A stretch of 34,467 nucleotides of DNA from Aquabacterium olei (GTDB lineage: Bacteria > Pseudomonadota > Gammaproteobacteria > Burkholderiales > Burkholderiaceae_C): the NCBI GenBank assembly GCA_029279925.1, contig JAJUHM010000005.1, positions 1-34,467 on the forward strand, in the 5' to 3' direction. Shown here piece after piece: positions 1 to 12,129 of the stretch (its first letter is position 1; each line of letters opens with the position of its first letter). The notes below the pieces were generated by a model, which saw only the letters and a program-made list of their open reading frames with translations, was not told the DNA's origin and ran no database searches. A program made the translations under genes and the position numbers.

Positions 1-63
1 GCCCTGATCGGTGAGTTCGCCCCAAGTGGCATCGGCGCGGAACTGGTGGAGGTCGAAGCCTGA
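1..63 (+). CDS. 3' end of an unidentified upstream CDS (ALIGEFAPSGIGAELVEVEA*), overlapping the next start
   Basis: Frame 1 is open from the window edge to TGA at 61-63; the next ATG is at 63-65, so the genes look coupled. Confidence 0.5.
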   Translation, partial: ALIGEFAPSGIGAELVEVEA

Positions 64-434
64 TGGACGACACACTGCAAACCTTCGTGCCCCTGACGTT
101 TCGCCGTCGGGGCGCGCGGCGGGTGGCCGCCGACGACCGCCACGTTCACGATGTGACGCTGCTGGAGGGGGTGGCACGCGGTTTCTACTGGCAGCACCTC
201 GTAGACACCGGCGAGATGAAGAGTGGCTCGGAGATCGCCCGGGCCGAAGGCTTACACCCCTCGGTCACCAACGAACTGATGCGCCTGAGCCTGCTCGCAC
301 CCGACATCCTTGAAATGCTGATGAATGGGCGGCAGCCGCGCCGGATGAACCTGATCTGGTTCCAGCGCAACCCGCTGCCGGTGGATTGGGACGCGCAGCG
401 GCAGATCGTGAAGCGATTTGAGGAGGACGCATGA
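63..434 (+). CDS. Small HTH-type protein of a recombinase/phage-associated operon (paralog 1)
   Basis: 123 aa, coupled to upstream and downstream ORFs; similar along its length to the next ORF (FVPLTF.RRG; EIARAEGLHPSVTNELMRLSLLAPDIL). Confidence 0.65.
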   Translation: MDDTLQTFVPLTFRRRGARRVAADDRHVHDVTLLEGVARGFYWQHLVDTGEMKSGSEIARAEGLHPSVTNELMRLSLLAPDILEMLMNGRQPRRMNLIWFQRNPLPVDWDAQRQIVKRFEEDA

Positions 435-910
435 GCAAGAAGCACAGGGGCCGGTTCAAGGGTGATCCGGTCACCTATCAACTGCCGAACCCGGCAGGCG
501 GCGTGCAACTGGAAACCTTCGTGCCCTGGACGCTAGTGAAGCGGGGGCTGAAGAAGCAGGTCATCACGCCCTTGGACGCGCCGCAGGAATTTCTGTCCGA
601 GGCCACCCGGGAGCGGGAAGCCCGGTCGGCCGCGCAGGACACCGCGTTGATGCGGGCGCTCGGACTGGCACACCACTGGCAACGCCTGCTGGATGAGCAG
701 CGGGCCGCGTCGGTGGCGGAGATCGCCGAGGCCGAAGGCATGGACGTGACACAGGTGCGCCGGGTCATGCGGCTGACGCTCCTGGCCCCTGAGGTCGTGA
801 AACGGCTGGCAGGTTCGCCCGACGCCGTGCTGGAAAAGGTGATGCGCCGACCCTGGCCAAATAGCTGGTACGCACAGAAAAACCTGCTATGTGAAATTAG
901 TCGAGGCTGA
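431..910 (+). CDS. Small HTH-type protein of a recombinase/phage-associated operon (paralog 2)
   Basis: 159 aa, ATGA overlap with previous ORF; LETFVPWTLVKRG...HWQRLLDEQRAASVAEIAEAEGMDVTQVRRVMRLTLLAPEVV, an HTH-like segment matching paralog 1. Confidence 0.7.
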   Translation: MSKKHRGRFKGDPVTYQLPNPAGGVQLETFVPWTLVKRGLKKQVITPLDAPQEFLSEATREREARSAAQDTALMRALGLAHHWQRLLDEQRAASVAEIAEAEGMDVTQVRRVMRLTLLAPEVVKRLAGSPDAVLEKVMRRPWPNSWYAQKNLLCEISRG

Positions 911-1165
911 TCGGCCACTTTCGATCCATTTCCGTATTGCCCCTCAATGTCTGGATCTAAACAGATGCATCGATTTGATCCTTAAAGTTTCGAGAAGGAG
1001 CAGGGCTTGATTGAAGAAGGCAAGATGCGGACGCGGGCATGATCCACGTCGCTCAAGAGGGCGATCTTCAGAATGGTCCCAGAGCAGTACTTCCACCGGC
1101 CCTCATCAATTGGAGAGTTTCAGCGAAATCGTGCTAAAGATTCGATGGCAGCGCACCACATATCC

Positions 1166-2329
1166 CTATAGAAATGACTTCCCTACTACGCAACCGGACT
1201 CGGTCAGTTTCTGAATCCAACATCTTTGCTGATCAGTGAGTTGGAATTTATTGTTGCAGGGAAGTGCAAGAAACTGGAGTCCTTCAAGTTTCACAATACT
1301 TTCTGGAAGCTGAAGTACCCGTGCTCCAATTTTCAGAGATCGCAAGTTCCGTAGATTTTCCACTTCTGGAGGTATTTCCCTAATCCAGAATGCATCCAAG
1401 TCTAGACTTTCGAGCTGTTCAAATTTGAAGACCAATCGCGGAACTGTCCTAAGACAGCCGCCAACTTTAATAGCTTTAACGTGTTCTAGTCGAAGGAAGT
1501 CATCCGGGAGGTCAACTACGACGTCGCGGGTGTCGGGCACAATATTTAAATCTCGCAGGCCTGCTATTTCGGCTTCAGTTGTTGGGAAACCTGTGCAGTT
1601 GTTCCTCGCGGCCCACCTGACCAATGTATTGATCCAGGATTTTTCAGAGACAGTGACCTGCCCCCTAACTGAACGGGATGCAACCCCACTGAATTTATAG
1701 GATCCCCATCCTCGGTCTGACTCAAGATACCGTTGCTGTACCGGCTTCCTCTGTTGAAAATCGAGATACCAAGAATCGTCAGCTTGCTCATCTGCCACGC
1801 CCCAACTTCCGTGCGGCCTAATGCCAAAAAGTGGTCGCTTGATGTAGATGCCATTCTGCGCTTCGACAGCGGTAAGAAGTGTTGAGAGTTCAAAGATTGT
1901 TGGCTCTCGCCAGTCTGAAAAGCCCGCATATTTGAATTCGTTTAGTGCCTTATGCACACCTATTGGCATTGTTCCGTGAAAGTCTTGAAAAACCAAAGCC
2001 GCATCCCAGTAGAGCCCCGTTTCAAGGTCATGCCAGGCCAAAATTTTGTCCGACTCGACGATGACTTTATTTTGATCATCCGAAACCTTTTGATACTTGC
2101 TCAACTCTTGCGAGAACAAATCTTTGAAATCGATACTCATTCCCCCGAAACCGTAAGAAACGAACGTAGACACTCTATCGACATCGATTGCTCCATATGG
2201 AGCCTCCTCGCCTAGCGGTAGAAACCAAGTAAAACCGTTACCGTCTGAACTTCGCTGAATGACGCCGCATCGTTGCCTCTTAGCCCATTTGCTGGCCTCG
2301 GAAAACAACTCGAACCACATATCCTTCAT
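1166..2329 (-). CDS. DUF1566 (Lcl-like) domain protein with C-terminal leucine-rich repeats
   Basis: GFSDWREPTIFELSTLLT signature of DUF1566, then LRR-like L..L.L pattern (LRNLRSLKIGARVLQLPESIVKLEGLQFLALP). Start taken as ATG 2329 (MKDMWFELF) behind GTGAGG; the ORF opens at 2374. Confidence 0.6.
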   Translation of the reverse strand: MKDMWFELFSEASKWAKRQRCGVIQRSSDGNGFTWFLPLGEEAPYGAIDVDRVSTFVSYGFGGMSIDFKDLFSQELSKYQKVSDDQNKVIVESDKILAWHDLETGLYWDAALVFQDFHGTMPIGVHKALNEFKYAGFSDWREPTIFELSTLLTAVEAQNGIYIKRPLFGIRPHGSWGVADEQADDSWYLDFQQRKPVQQRYLESDRGWGSYKFSGVASRSVRGQVTVSEKSWINTLVRWAARNNCTGFPTTEAEIAGLRDLNIVPDTRDVVVDLPDDFLRLEHVKAIKVGGCLRTVPRLVFKFEQLESLDLDAFWIREIPPEVENLRNLRSLKIGARVLQLPESIVKLEGLQFLALPCNNKFQLTDQQRCWIQKLTESGCVVGKSFL

Positions 2330-2822
2330 CACGTATTCCTCACTGATACAACTACCGATCAAGACAGGAAGCATTTTGCACGTGCAGAGCGTTTAGTTCC
2401 TCCGCCTGGTTGCATCCCTGTTGGCCCATGCTGGTCCGGGGTTTTGCATGCCACCAAGGAACTGTACGGAGTAGGGGCCAGCCGGCGTGGTCGCGATGGA
2501 CCCAATGACCGCTTGCTTTAGTCGCCTTCAAGGAACAGCCCCTCGTACTGGCAAGCCTTTTGACCTCTGGCCAAGAGCTGACAGCATCAACGCTGCAATC
2601 TGCAGACTTTTACGTTGAGTCGCCACCGCTACAGGAGTTGCCAACCACAACCGACCGCCTCTAAACCCGTGCTAGCAAAGGTAATGGCCTCGAGAACGCT
2701 CGCGTGGCGACCGGAGAAAACGGAGAACAGAGAGGCGTCGGCGGGGGCGAAAACGCCGCCTTCGCAGGGGCGGCGCTCGCGAGGCCAGGCCCGGAAACCG
2801 CGCCAAAACTGGGGGAACGGGC

Positions 2823-2855
2823 AAAAAAATCCCAACCGATGAGGGTTGGGATTTT
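2823..2855 (-). terminator. Rho-independent terminator of ssrA
   Basis: Minus strand AAAATCCCAACC-CTCATC-GGTTGGGATTTTTTT: 10-bp perfect stem with T-tract, just past the tmRNA 3' end. Confidence 0.85.
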
Positions 2856-2861
2856 GGGTAT

Positions 2862-3233
2862 TGGTGGAGCCGGGGGGAATTGAACCCCCGTCCGTAAGCC
2901 ATCATCGAGCAGTTCTACATGTGTAGCCGTCTGATTTGGATCTCGCCAACCTGATCGCGCAGCGGCACGCTACCAGGTCAGCCAGTCACTGAATCTCGAC
3001 CTGAACCGAGTGACCCGGCTCAGACCCAGCCTATGTGAATGACCTCTCAGTCTTTGTCTTGCGACTCAGACACAGCCCATAGGCCAACTGTCGAGAGGCT
3101 CACCGGTATTAAGCGGCGAGTGCGAACGATTCGTCGTTTGCAGTTACTTTTGTTCCAGATGGATTTACGAGGTGCCTGGCCCTCGACATGCCCTGTCCCG
3201 AATCCGCACCCACGTCGAAACCAGGTCGGCCCC
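2862..3233 (-). ncRNA. ssrA: tmRNA (ssrA)
   Basis: Minus strand 5' GGGGCCGACCTGGTTTCGACGTGGG, tag reading frame ANDESFALAA-TAA (3141-3109), 3' GGACGGGGGTTCAATTCCCCCCGGCTCCACCA. Confidence 0.96.
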
Positions 3234-3327
3234 AGGAAAAGAAGACCATTGTAGGCCGGATCGCCCGGCCGCGCTGGTCTGAATGGAACATGGGGCTGTT
3301 CCGCCCCGTTTCAAGAGCCCGGCGGGC

Positions 3328-4557
3328 TCAGCTGCGGTAGTCGGCGTTGATGCTGACGTAGTCGTGCGAGAGGTCGCAGGTCCAGACGGTGGTCTTCGCC
3401 GTGCCACGGCCCAGGTTCACGCGGATGCCGATTTCGCTCTGCTTCATCACGCGCTGGCCGTCTTCCTCGCGGTAGGCCGGGTTGCGGCCGCCCTTGGTCA
3501 CCACGTGCACGTCGTCCAGGTGCATCTCGATCAGGTTCTGGTCGAGGTCGTCGATGCCGGCATAGCCCACCGCGGCCAGGATGCGGCCCAGGTTGGGGTC
3601 GGATGCGAAGAACGCGGTCTTGACCAGCGGCGAATGGGCGATGGCGTAGGCCGCCAGTGCACACTCGGCCTCGTCGCGGCCGCCCTCGATGGTGATGCTG
3701 ATGAACTTGGTTGCGCCTTCGCCGTCGCGCACGATGGCCTGGGCCAGCTTCTGGGCCACCTCGGTGATGGCCGTCCGCAGCACCTGGGCGTCGGCCGAAT
3801 CCAGGCTGGTGATCTCGGCGTGCTTGGCCTGACGGGTCGCGATCAGCACGAAGCTGTCGTTGGTCGAGGTGTCGCCATCGATGGTGATGCGGTTGAACGA
3901 GGCGTTGGCGGCCTCGGTCACGAGCGGCTGCAGCAGGGCCGGCGCGATGTTCGCATCGGTGGCCATGAAGCCCAGCATGGTGGCCATGTTCGGCTTGATC
4001 ATGCCGGCGCCCTTGCTGATGCCGGTGATGGTCACCGTCTGGCCGCCGATCTGGACCTGCTTCGAGCAGGCCTTGGGCAGCGTGTCGGTGGTCATGATGC
4101 CTTCGGCGGCCACGGCCCAGTTGTCGGCCTTCAGGTCGGCCAGTGCGGCGGGCAGGCCGGCCTCGATGCGGTCGACGGGCAGCGTTTCCATGATCACGCC
4201 GGTGGAGAAGGGCAGCACCTGCTCGGGCGCCACCTGGAGTTGGCGGGCCAGGGCAATGCAGGTCTGGCGCGCGCGCACCAGGCCGTCTTCGCCGGTGCCG
4301 GCGTTGGCGTTGCCGGTGTTGATCACCAGCGCGCGGATGTCGGTGCCGGCCGCCAGGTGGGCGCGGCACAGCTGCACCGGCGCCGCGCAGTAGCGGTTCT
4401 TGGTGAACACGCCGGCCACGGCGCTGCCCGGCTCCAGCGTGATCACGGTGAGGTCGCGGCGGTTGGCCTTGCGCACGCCCGCCATCGTGATGCCCAGCTT
4501 GACGCCGGGAACGGGGTGCAGGTCAGCGGGGTTGGGGGCAGTCAGGTTGACGGGCAT
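3328..4557 (-). CDS. argJ: Bifunctional glutamate N-acetyltransferase / amino-acid acetyltransferase ArgJ
   Basis: 409 aa; [47 protein letters not shown] hallmark motifs. Confidence 0.96.
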   Translation of the reverse strand: MPVNLTAPNPADLHPVPGVKLGITMAGVRKANRRDLTVITLEPGSAVAGVFTKNRYCAAPVQLCRAHLAAGTDIRALVINTGNANAGTGEDGLVRARQTCIALARQLQVAPEQVLPFSTGVIMETLPVDRIEAGLPAALADLKADNWAVAAEGIMTTDTLPKACSKQVQIGGQTVTITGISKGAGMIKPNMATMLGFMATDANIAPALLQPLVTEAANASFNRITIDGDTSTNDSFVLIATRQAKHAEITSLDSADAQVLRTAITEVAQKLAQAIVRDGEGATKFISITIEGGRDEAECALAAYAIAHSPLVKTAFFASDPNLGRILAAVGYAGIDDLDQNLIEMHLDDVHVVTKGGRNPAYREEDGQRVMKQSEIGIRVNLGRGTAKTTVWTCDLSHDYVSINADYRS

Positions 4558-4583
4558 GGTGTCGGTCTTTCAGGCGCAGGCCA

Positions 4584-7328
<2,745 letters not shown>

Positions 7329-7453
7329 GGAGGAATCTATCCAATCGATCGGCTGGGCACGCCGGCTGACGGGGGCACCTCGCCCCAGTCAACCAAAGCG
7401 AAAAAGTGTAGCACCCGGGGGTGACGCGTCTGCGACGCGCGCACGGGCCGGTC

Positions 7454-7471
7454 GGCGGGGCTTTCCCCGCC
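7454..7471. repeat. GC-rich stem-loop between znuB-like and secA
   Basis: GGCGGGG-CTTT-CCCCGCC perfect 7-bp inverted repeat; no convincing T-tract. Confidence 0.5.
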
Positions 7472-7502
7472 CCGTTTCCAGGGGGGCGGGGGCCGTTCGG
7501 CC

Positions 7503-8294
7503 TCAGTGGCGGGCGCTGGGCAGCACCCGGGCGAGCGCCAGGCCCAGCCCCGCCATGGCCACCACGACGACCGCCCCCGAGGGCAGGTCAAGCACGGCCG
7601 AAAGCGCCAGCCCCGCGAGGTAGGCCGCGGCCCCCAGACCCCAGGCCAGCGGCAGCTGCCACCGCCGGCTGGCGTGGCGCACGGCCAACGCCGGCATGAT
7701 GAGGCTGCTGAACACCAGGTAGACCCCCACCAGCTGCACCGAGGCCGTCACGGCCAGCGCGAACACCACGTAGAAGCCGGCCTGGCCCAGCCGCTGCCGG
7801 GCGCCGAACCACAGTGCGAGCAGCGCGGCCGTGAGGGTGGCCATGGACAGCAGCTGGGCATCCGTCACCCACAGGATCTGCCCCACCAGCAGATCCTTCA
7901 GGTGCTCGCCGCCGTGCGGGTTGCCTGCCAGCAGCAGGATGCCCGCACTCGACGCCAGCACGAACAGCGCGCCGATCAGCGCTTCCTGCACGTCGGGCCA
8001 GCGCCGCTCCAGCCAGGTCATCAGGGCCGCGCCCAGCAGGGCCGCCGTGGCCGCGGCCACCTGCACGCCCCAGCCCTGCGGCTCCCAACCCAGTGCATCT
8101 GCCGCAATGACGCCCAGCCCCGCGATCTGGGCGATCGCCAGGTCGATGAAGACGATGCCCTTGCGCAGCACCTCCATGCCGAGCGGCACGTGGGTGGCGA
8201 GCACGAGCAATCCGGCCAGCAACGCGGGGCCGACGATGTGCCAGTCAAGGGTGTGCCAGTGGTCGATCAAGGCGGCTCCAGTGCTGGGGATCAT
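7503..8294 (-). CDS. Metal (Zn/Mn) ABC transporter permease, ZnuB-like
   Basis: Multi-TM protein MIPSTGAALIDHWHTLDW...GMEVLRKGIVFIDLAIAQIAGLGV; start 8294 overlaps upstream stop (ATGA); the longer ORF to 8672 is an antisense extension. Confidence 0.85.
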   Translation of the reverse strand: MIPSTGAALIDHWHTLDWHIVGPALLAGLLVLATHVPLGMEVLRKGIVFIDLAIAQIAGLGVIAADALGWEPQGWGVQVAAATAALLGAALMTWLERRWPDVQEALIGALFVLASSAGILLLAGNPHGGEHLKDLLVGQILWVTDAQLLSMATLTAALLALWFGARQRLGQAGFYVVFALAVTASVQLVGVYLVFSSLIMPALAVRHASRRWQLPLAWGLGAAAYLAGLALSAVLDLPSGAVVVVAMAGLGLALARVLPSARH

Positions 8295-9217
8295 CGGGCA
8301 GCGGTGGCCTTCAGCAGCTGGTCGACGGTGTCGTCGAACAGGCCGAACAGGTCCTTGGCGCGCTCGTTGCCGCCCACGGTGTAGGCCAGCGTGACCACGG
8401 GGATGCGTGTGCGCTCGCTGAGCCACTGGGCGCCCCGTGCCTCGTTGTACGCCGCGCGCAGGATGACCTTGGCCGGACGGGCCTGCAACTGCTTCAGCAC
8501 GTCGGACAGGTGGGCGCTGCTGGGTTCGACCCCGGGCTTCGGCTCCAGCGCTGCCACCTGCTGCAGTCCCAGCCAGTTTTCCAGGTACGGGAAGCCTTTG
8601 TGCTGAACCGCGATGGGCATACCGCGCAATGGGGCCGCGGCCTGGGTCCACCGTTGGGTGGCGGCCTGCCATCGGCCGTTGAAGTCCGCCAGTCGGGCTC
8701 GGTAATGCGCTGCGTTGGGCGGGTCGATGTCGGCCAGGCGCTGCCCCAGCGCCTGCGCCACGGCGGCGATGTTGCGCGGGTCGGTCTGGATGTGCGGGTT
8801 ACCCGAGGCGTGCACGTCGCCGTCAGCCCGGTCCAGCCGAGTGGGCACATCCAGCTTCCGGACGTGATCGGCTGCCATGAAAGAGCCCGGCTTGCCCTCC
8901 TGCACGGCCGGGTTGGCAGCCTGTTGCAGCAGAACCGGCAGCCATCCAGCTTCGAGTTCGGCGCCCGTGCACACCAGCAGATCCGCCTTGCGGACTCCCG
9001 CGATCAGGCTGGGGCGTGCCTGGATCTGATGCGGGTCCTGCAGGGCCGTCGTGGCGGTGTAGACGGTGGCCTTGTCGCCGGCCAGCTCGCGGGTCAGGGC
9101 GGCCCATTCGGGTTCGCATGCGAACACCTGCAGGGCGTGGGCCCCGGGAGCCGCGCCTGCTGTGACGAGGGCGGCCATGGCCACCAGCATGCGGCTTGGC
9201 TTGAACAATGGGATCAT
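8291..9217 (-). CDS. Metal ABC transporter substrate-binding protein, ZnuA-like
   Basis: Signal peptide; candidate His metal ligands in LQDPHQIQARPSL and ASGNPHIQTDP; VQHKGFPYLENWLGL; GVEPSSAHLSDVLKQL. Confidence 0.85.
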   Translation of the reverse strand: MIPLFKPSRMLVAMAALVTAGAAPGAHALQVFACEPEWAALTRELAGDKATVYTATTALQDPHQIQARPSLIAGVRKADLLVCTGAELEAGWLPVLLQQAANPAVQEGKPGSFMAADHVRKLDVPTRLDRADGDVHASGNPHIQTDPRNIAAVAQALGQRLADIDPPNAAHYRARLADFNGRWQAATQRWTQAAAPLRGMPIAVQHKGFPYLENWLGLQQVAALEPKPGVEPSSAHLSDVLKQLQARPAKVILRAAYNEARGAQWLSERTRIPVVTLAYTVGGNERAKDLFGLFDDTVDQLLKATAAR

Positions 9218-9235
9218 GAGGTGCTCCCTGCTGCG

Positions 9236-10696
9236 TCAGAACGAGTGGGCACCATGGGCACCCAGGCTCATGATGTACTGCAGGTAGATCTGGTTGTCCT
9301 TGAGGCCGCCCAGGCGAACCTGATCCTGGTTGTACTGCAGGCGCCAGCGGCTGAACTCGCTGAGCGACCAGTCCAGCATGGCGCTGGTGCGCTTGGGCTG
9401 GTGATCCGGGTTGCTCAGGAACGCACCGTTGCTGCCGTAGTTGACCTTGCCGCTGTCGAGCTGCTCGTGGCGCAGGCCGACGCGCCAGCGGGGCATGAAC
9501 TGGTAGACGCCCTGGACGTACCAGCCGGACTGGGCGCTGCGGTAGGCGGCGGCCGGGGAACCGTTCTCGGTGACGTTGTCCAGGTCGTACGTGGCCGAGC
9601 CCGTTTCCGTGCGGCGGAAGTACTCGCCCTGCAGCTTGAAGTTGGTGCGCGTGGCGTTGCCGTTCGGCGCCCACTTCCACACGCCATCCAGTGCCCAGAT
9701 GCGGCTCTTGCCGGTGAAGGTGTTGCGCACCTCGTCGCCCGCCAGGTTGGTGTCTGCCCATTCGCGGCCCTGCGCGCTGGTCTGCAGCCAGCTGGCTCCA
9801 GCGCGCCAGCTGTGGCTCACGCCCACATCGCCGCCGGTGTGGGCCGTCAGCGTCAGCGCGCCGGCGGCGTTGCGGTTGCGGTCGGTGCCCGGGAAGCCGT
9901 TGCCGCGTCCCAGTTCCAGTCCCAGTTGCACGAACTGGTCTGTGGGCAGCACCCAGCGGCCTTGTACGCCGTCCTGCTTGAACTGGCCGCCGAACATGGC
10001 CTGGTACACCAACGGAGCATCCACGAAGTCCCAGGTGTGCGGGTGTTGCGCGTTCAGGTAGCCCAGGCCCGAGTAGAAGCGCCCCGCCTTCACGGACGTG
10101 CCCGCCGGCAGCGCCCGCGTTTGCACAAAGGCCTCCTCGACTTCGATTTCGCTGTCGCCGGTCACGGCCAGCGTGGCCTTGCCGTAGAACCAGGGATCGA
10201 TGTTGGCACTCAGCACCAGTTCCGATTCAGCCAGGCTGAAACCCCGGTCGCCCGGGCCCACTTCCTCGCCGCCCGGCTGGAAGCCGCCGATGGACCATGT
10301 GCCCGGATCACGCTGCAGGTTGGTGTACAGGCCGCTGAGGATGAGCGAGACCTGAGGGTTGAAGCCCGTGTCGCTTGGCTGCCGGTTCCGGCGCGCGAAC
10401 GTGCCCGGCTGCGTCAGGCCCGAGGGTGTCTCGGCCGCGGTTTCAGTGGCAGCTGCCTGGGGCTCGATGGGGGTACTCTGCACGGCCCGGGCATTCTGCT
10501 GCGCAGCTCTCAGCTGGGCTTCAAGCGCCTGGATGCGGGCGTCGTACTGTGTGCGCAGCTCGTCAAGCTGGCGCTGCATGTCCGCCAGTGTAGGGTTGGC
10601 CAGGGCCGGACTGAGCAGACCAGCCGAGGCCATGGCAAGGACCAGGGCGCGCGCACGCGCCACAGAAACGGAAGCAGGACGGTTGAGGGGATACAT
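9236..10696 (-). CDS. Outer-membrane porin-like beta-barrel protein with N-terminal coiled coil
   Basis: Signal peptide MYPLNRPASVSVARARALVLAMASAGLLSPALA, coiled coil LADMQRQLDELRTQYDARIQALEAQLRAAQQ, then alternating barrel-like sequence. Confidence 0.7.
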   Translation of the reverse strand: MYPLNRPASVSVARARALVLAMASAGLLSPALANPTLADMQRQLDELRTQYDARIQALEAQLRAAQQNARAVQSTPIEPQAAATETAAETPSGLTQPGTFARRNRQPSDTGFNPQVSLILSGLYTNLQRDPGTWSIGGFQPGGEEVGPGDRGFSLAESELVLSANIDPWFYGKATLAVTGDSEIEVEEAFVQTRALPAGTSVKAGRFYSGLGYLNAQHPHTWDFVDAPLVYQAMFGGQFKQDGVQGRWVLPTDQFVQLGLELGRGNGFPGTDRNRNAAGALTLTAHTGGDVGVSHSWRAGASWLQTSAQGREWADTNLAGDEVRNTFTGKSRIWALDGVWKWAPNGNATRTNFKLQGEYFRRTETGSATYDLDNVTENGSPAAAYRSAQSGWYVQGVYQFMPRWRVGLRHEQLDSGKVNYGSNGAFLSNPDHQPKRTSAMLDWSLSEFSRWRLQYNQDQVRLGGLKDNQIYLQYIMSLGAHGAHSF

Positions 10697-10803
10697 GAAC
10701 AAACACTCCACCGACGACGGGCGCAGCACGCGCGCGTCGTCGCAATCGGACAGACACGGATAGCGGGTGCGCACGCGCGGGCACCCGGAAGGCACAAGGG
10801 GTG

Positions 10804-11109
10804 TCAGCCGAGGAGGGGCGGGGCCCTGGCGTGGTAGCGCACCACCGGGAGGGGCGCGGCGTCGCGGTACACCGCCGGTGATGGCGGTGCATGGAGTGCG
10901 CCGAGCAGCACCAGGGCGGGCGGTGGGCTGTGGACGACCTGGTCGCCGGCGTGGAAGGCCAGGCAGCTGAGGCAGACCTGGTGAGCCGGCAAAGCCTCAT
11001 CCTGCGGATCGTGGCTGAGGCTGTGACGCAAGGCCCCCTGCTGCATCAGCAGCATGCACAGGCCCAGCAGCAGGTGCCAGGCCCATCGGGGCGCCTTTTT
11101 CACGATCAT
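10804..11109 (-). CDS. Small DUF2946-like protein, His/Cys motif, N-terminal TM/signal
   Basis: 101 aa; RHSLSHDPQDEALPAHQVCLSCLAFHAGD; 6 nt after the M23 peptidase stop. Confidence 0.55.
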   Translation of the reverse strand: MIVKKAPRWAWHLLLGLCMLLMQQGALRHSLSHDPQDEALPAHQVCLSCLAFHAGDQVVHSPPPALVLLGALHAPPSPAVYRDAAPLPVVRYHARAPPLLG

Positions 11110-11115
11110 GGGGTC

Positions 11116-12087
11116 TTACTGTACCGGCATCCCGGCGGTGCGGGCGGGGGCGACCTGGGCCAGGAACTTCGCGGGATTCTGTTGAACGCCCTCCACCAGC
11201 ACCTCGAAGTGCAGATGCGGCCCGGTCGAGCGGCCGGTGTTGCCCACCTCGGCCACCTGCTGGCCCCGCTTGACGATGTCGCCCTGCTTGACCAGCATTT
11301 TCGAGGTGTGCGCGTAGCGCGTCAGCAGCCCCTTGCCATGCTCGATTTCGATGAGCAGGCCGTACTGCGGATGCGGGCCGGCCGAGACCACGACGCCGCC
11401 GGCCGCCGCCATGATGGGCGTGCCGACATCGGCCGGGTAGTCCAGTCCGGTGTGCAGCGCAGGCCGACCCGTGAAGGGATCACTGCGGAAGCCGAAGCCC
11501 GAGCCGACCGGGCCATTGACAGGGGCGCTGCTGGGCACCATCAGCGCTTCCAGCCGCTTTTCGAAGAGGTGGGATTCGATCAGGGTGAAGACATCGGCGT
11601 GGCGGTCGCTGACGATCTGCAGGTCGTCCAGGCTGCGGCTCAGATCCTCGATCGTCGCGGCCGATGGCCGGGTTTCGCGCAGAGGCACCAGCGGCCCGCC
11701 GCGCCCGCCCGGCGCGCCCTGAGCGGGGGCTTCCATGCGCTTGAGTTCTTCCGGCTTGACGCCCGCCATGCCGGCCACGCGCTCGCCGACCGCCTCCAGT
11801 CGCAGCAGGCGCGCCTGCAGGTCGCCCACCTTCTCGGCCATGGCGTCGAGGTTCTCGCGCACGTAGCGGTCGCGTTGGGCCCGGTCCTGGCGTTCGACAT
11901 AGCGGACGGCCTCGGAGATGACGGGCCAGCGCTCGTGCGCGGCCTTGAGGACCACCGCGTGGTACAGCGCCAGGCTGAGCACCATCATCGGCAGCAGCAG
12001 GGCCAGCAGCGTGAGCACCAGCGACCAGGGCGTGAACTGCACAATCCGGGGGCGCTTGAGCGCACTCGTCGTGATCAGAATCTGCAT
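11116..12087 (-). CDS. M23-family metallopeptidase (LytM domain), membrane-anchored
   Basis: N-terminal TM, coiled coil, HTGLDYPADVGTPIMAAAGGVV...GPHLHFEVLVEG motifs. Confidence 0.93.
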   Translation of the reverse strand: MQILITTSALKRPRIVQFTPWSLVLTLLALLLPMMVLSLALYHAVVLKAAHERWPVISEAVRYVERQDRAQRDRYVRENLDAMAEKVGDLQARLLRLEAVGERVAGMAGVKPEELKRMEAPAQGAPGGRGGPLVPLRETRPSAATIEDLSRSLDDLQIVSDRHADVFTLIESHLFEKRLEALMVPSSAPVNGPVGSGFGFRSDPFTGRPALHTGLDYPADVGTPIMAAAGGVVVSAGPHPQYGLLIEIEHGKGLLTRYAHTSKMLVKQGDIVKRGQQVAEVGNTGRSTGPHLHFEVLVEGVQQNPAKFLAQVAPARTAGMPVQ

Positions 12088-12129
12088 GCCACTCGTCCTT
12101 CCTGCTACAACCGCCTGACAATCCCTTCC

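Noticed and set aside
1011-1165. Possible decayed ORF (MVPEQYFHRPSSIGEFQRNRAKDSMAAHHISL)
   Set aside because: Too short, no start signal and no recognisable family.
2754-2775. CGCCGCC-N8-GGCGGCG hairpin as a terminator or att site
   Set aside because: No T-tract and no second copy seen; such repeats are common by chance in GC-rich DNA.
3109-3291. 60 aa minus-strand ORF ending in ANDESFALAA
   Set aside because: This is the tmRNA read through; only the last 10 codons (3112-3141) are a true reading frame, as the tag.
3292-3329. Small hairpins after argJ (GAGCCCGGCGGGCTC; GGGGCTGTTCCGCCCC) as terminators
   Set aside because: Short stems without a T-tract on the minus strand; the first overlaps the argJ stop.
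7503-8672. 389 aa form of the permease ORF
   Set aside because: The extra ~126 N-terminal residues are out-of-frame sequence over the ZnuA-like gene; the ATGA-coupled start at 8294 fits better.
8510-10837. 775 aa plus-strand ORF
   Set aside because: Antisense to the ZnuA-like and porin genes; no recognisable motifs.
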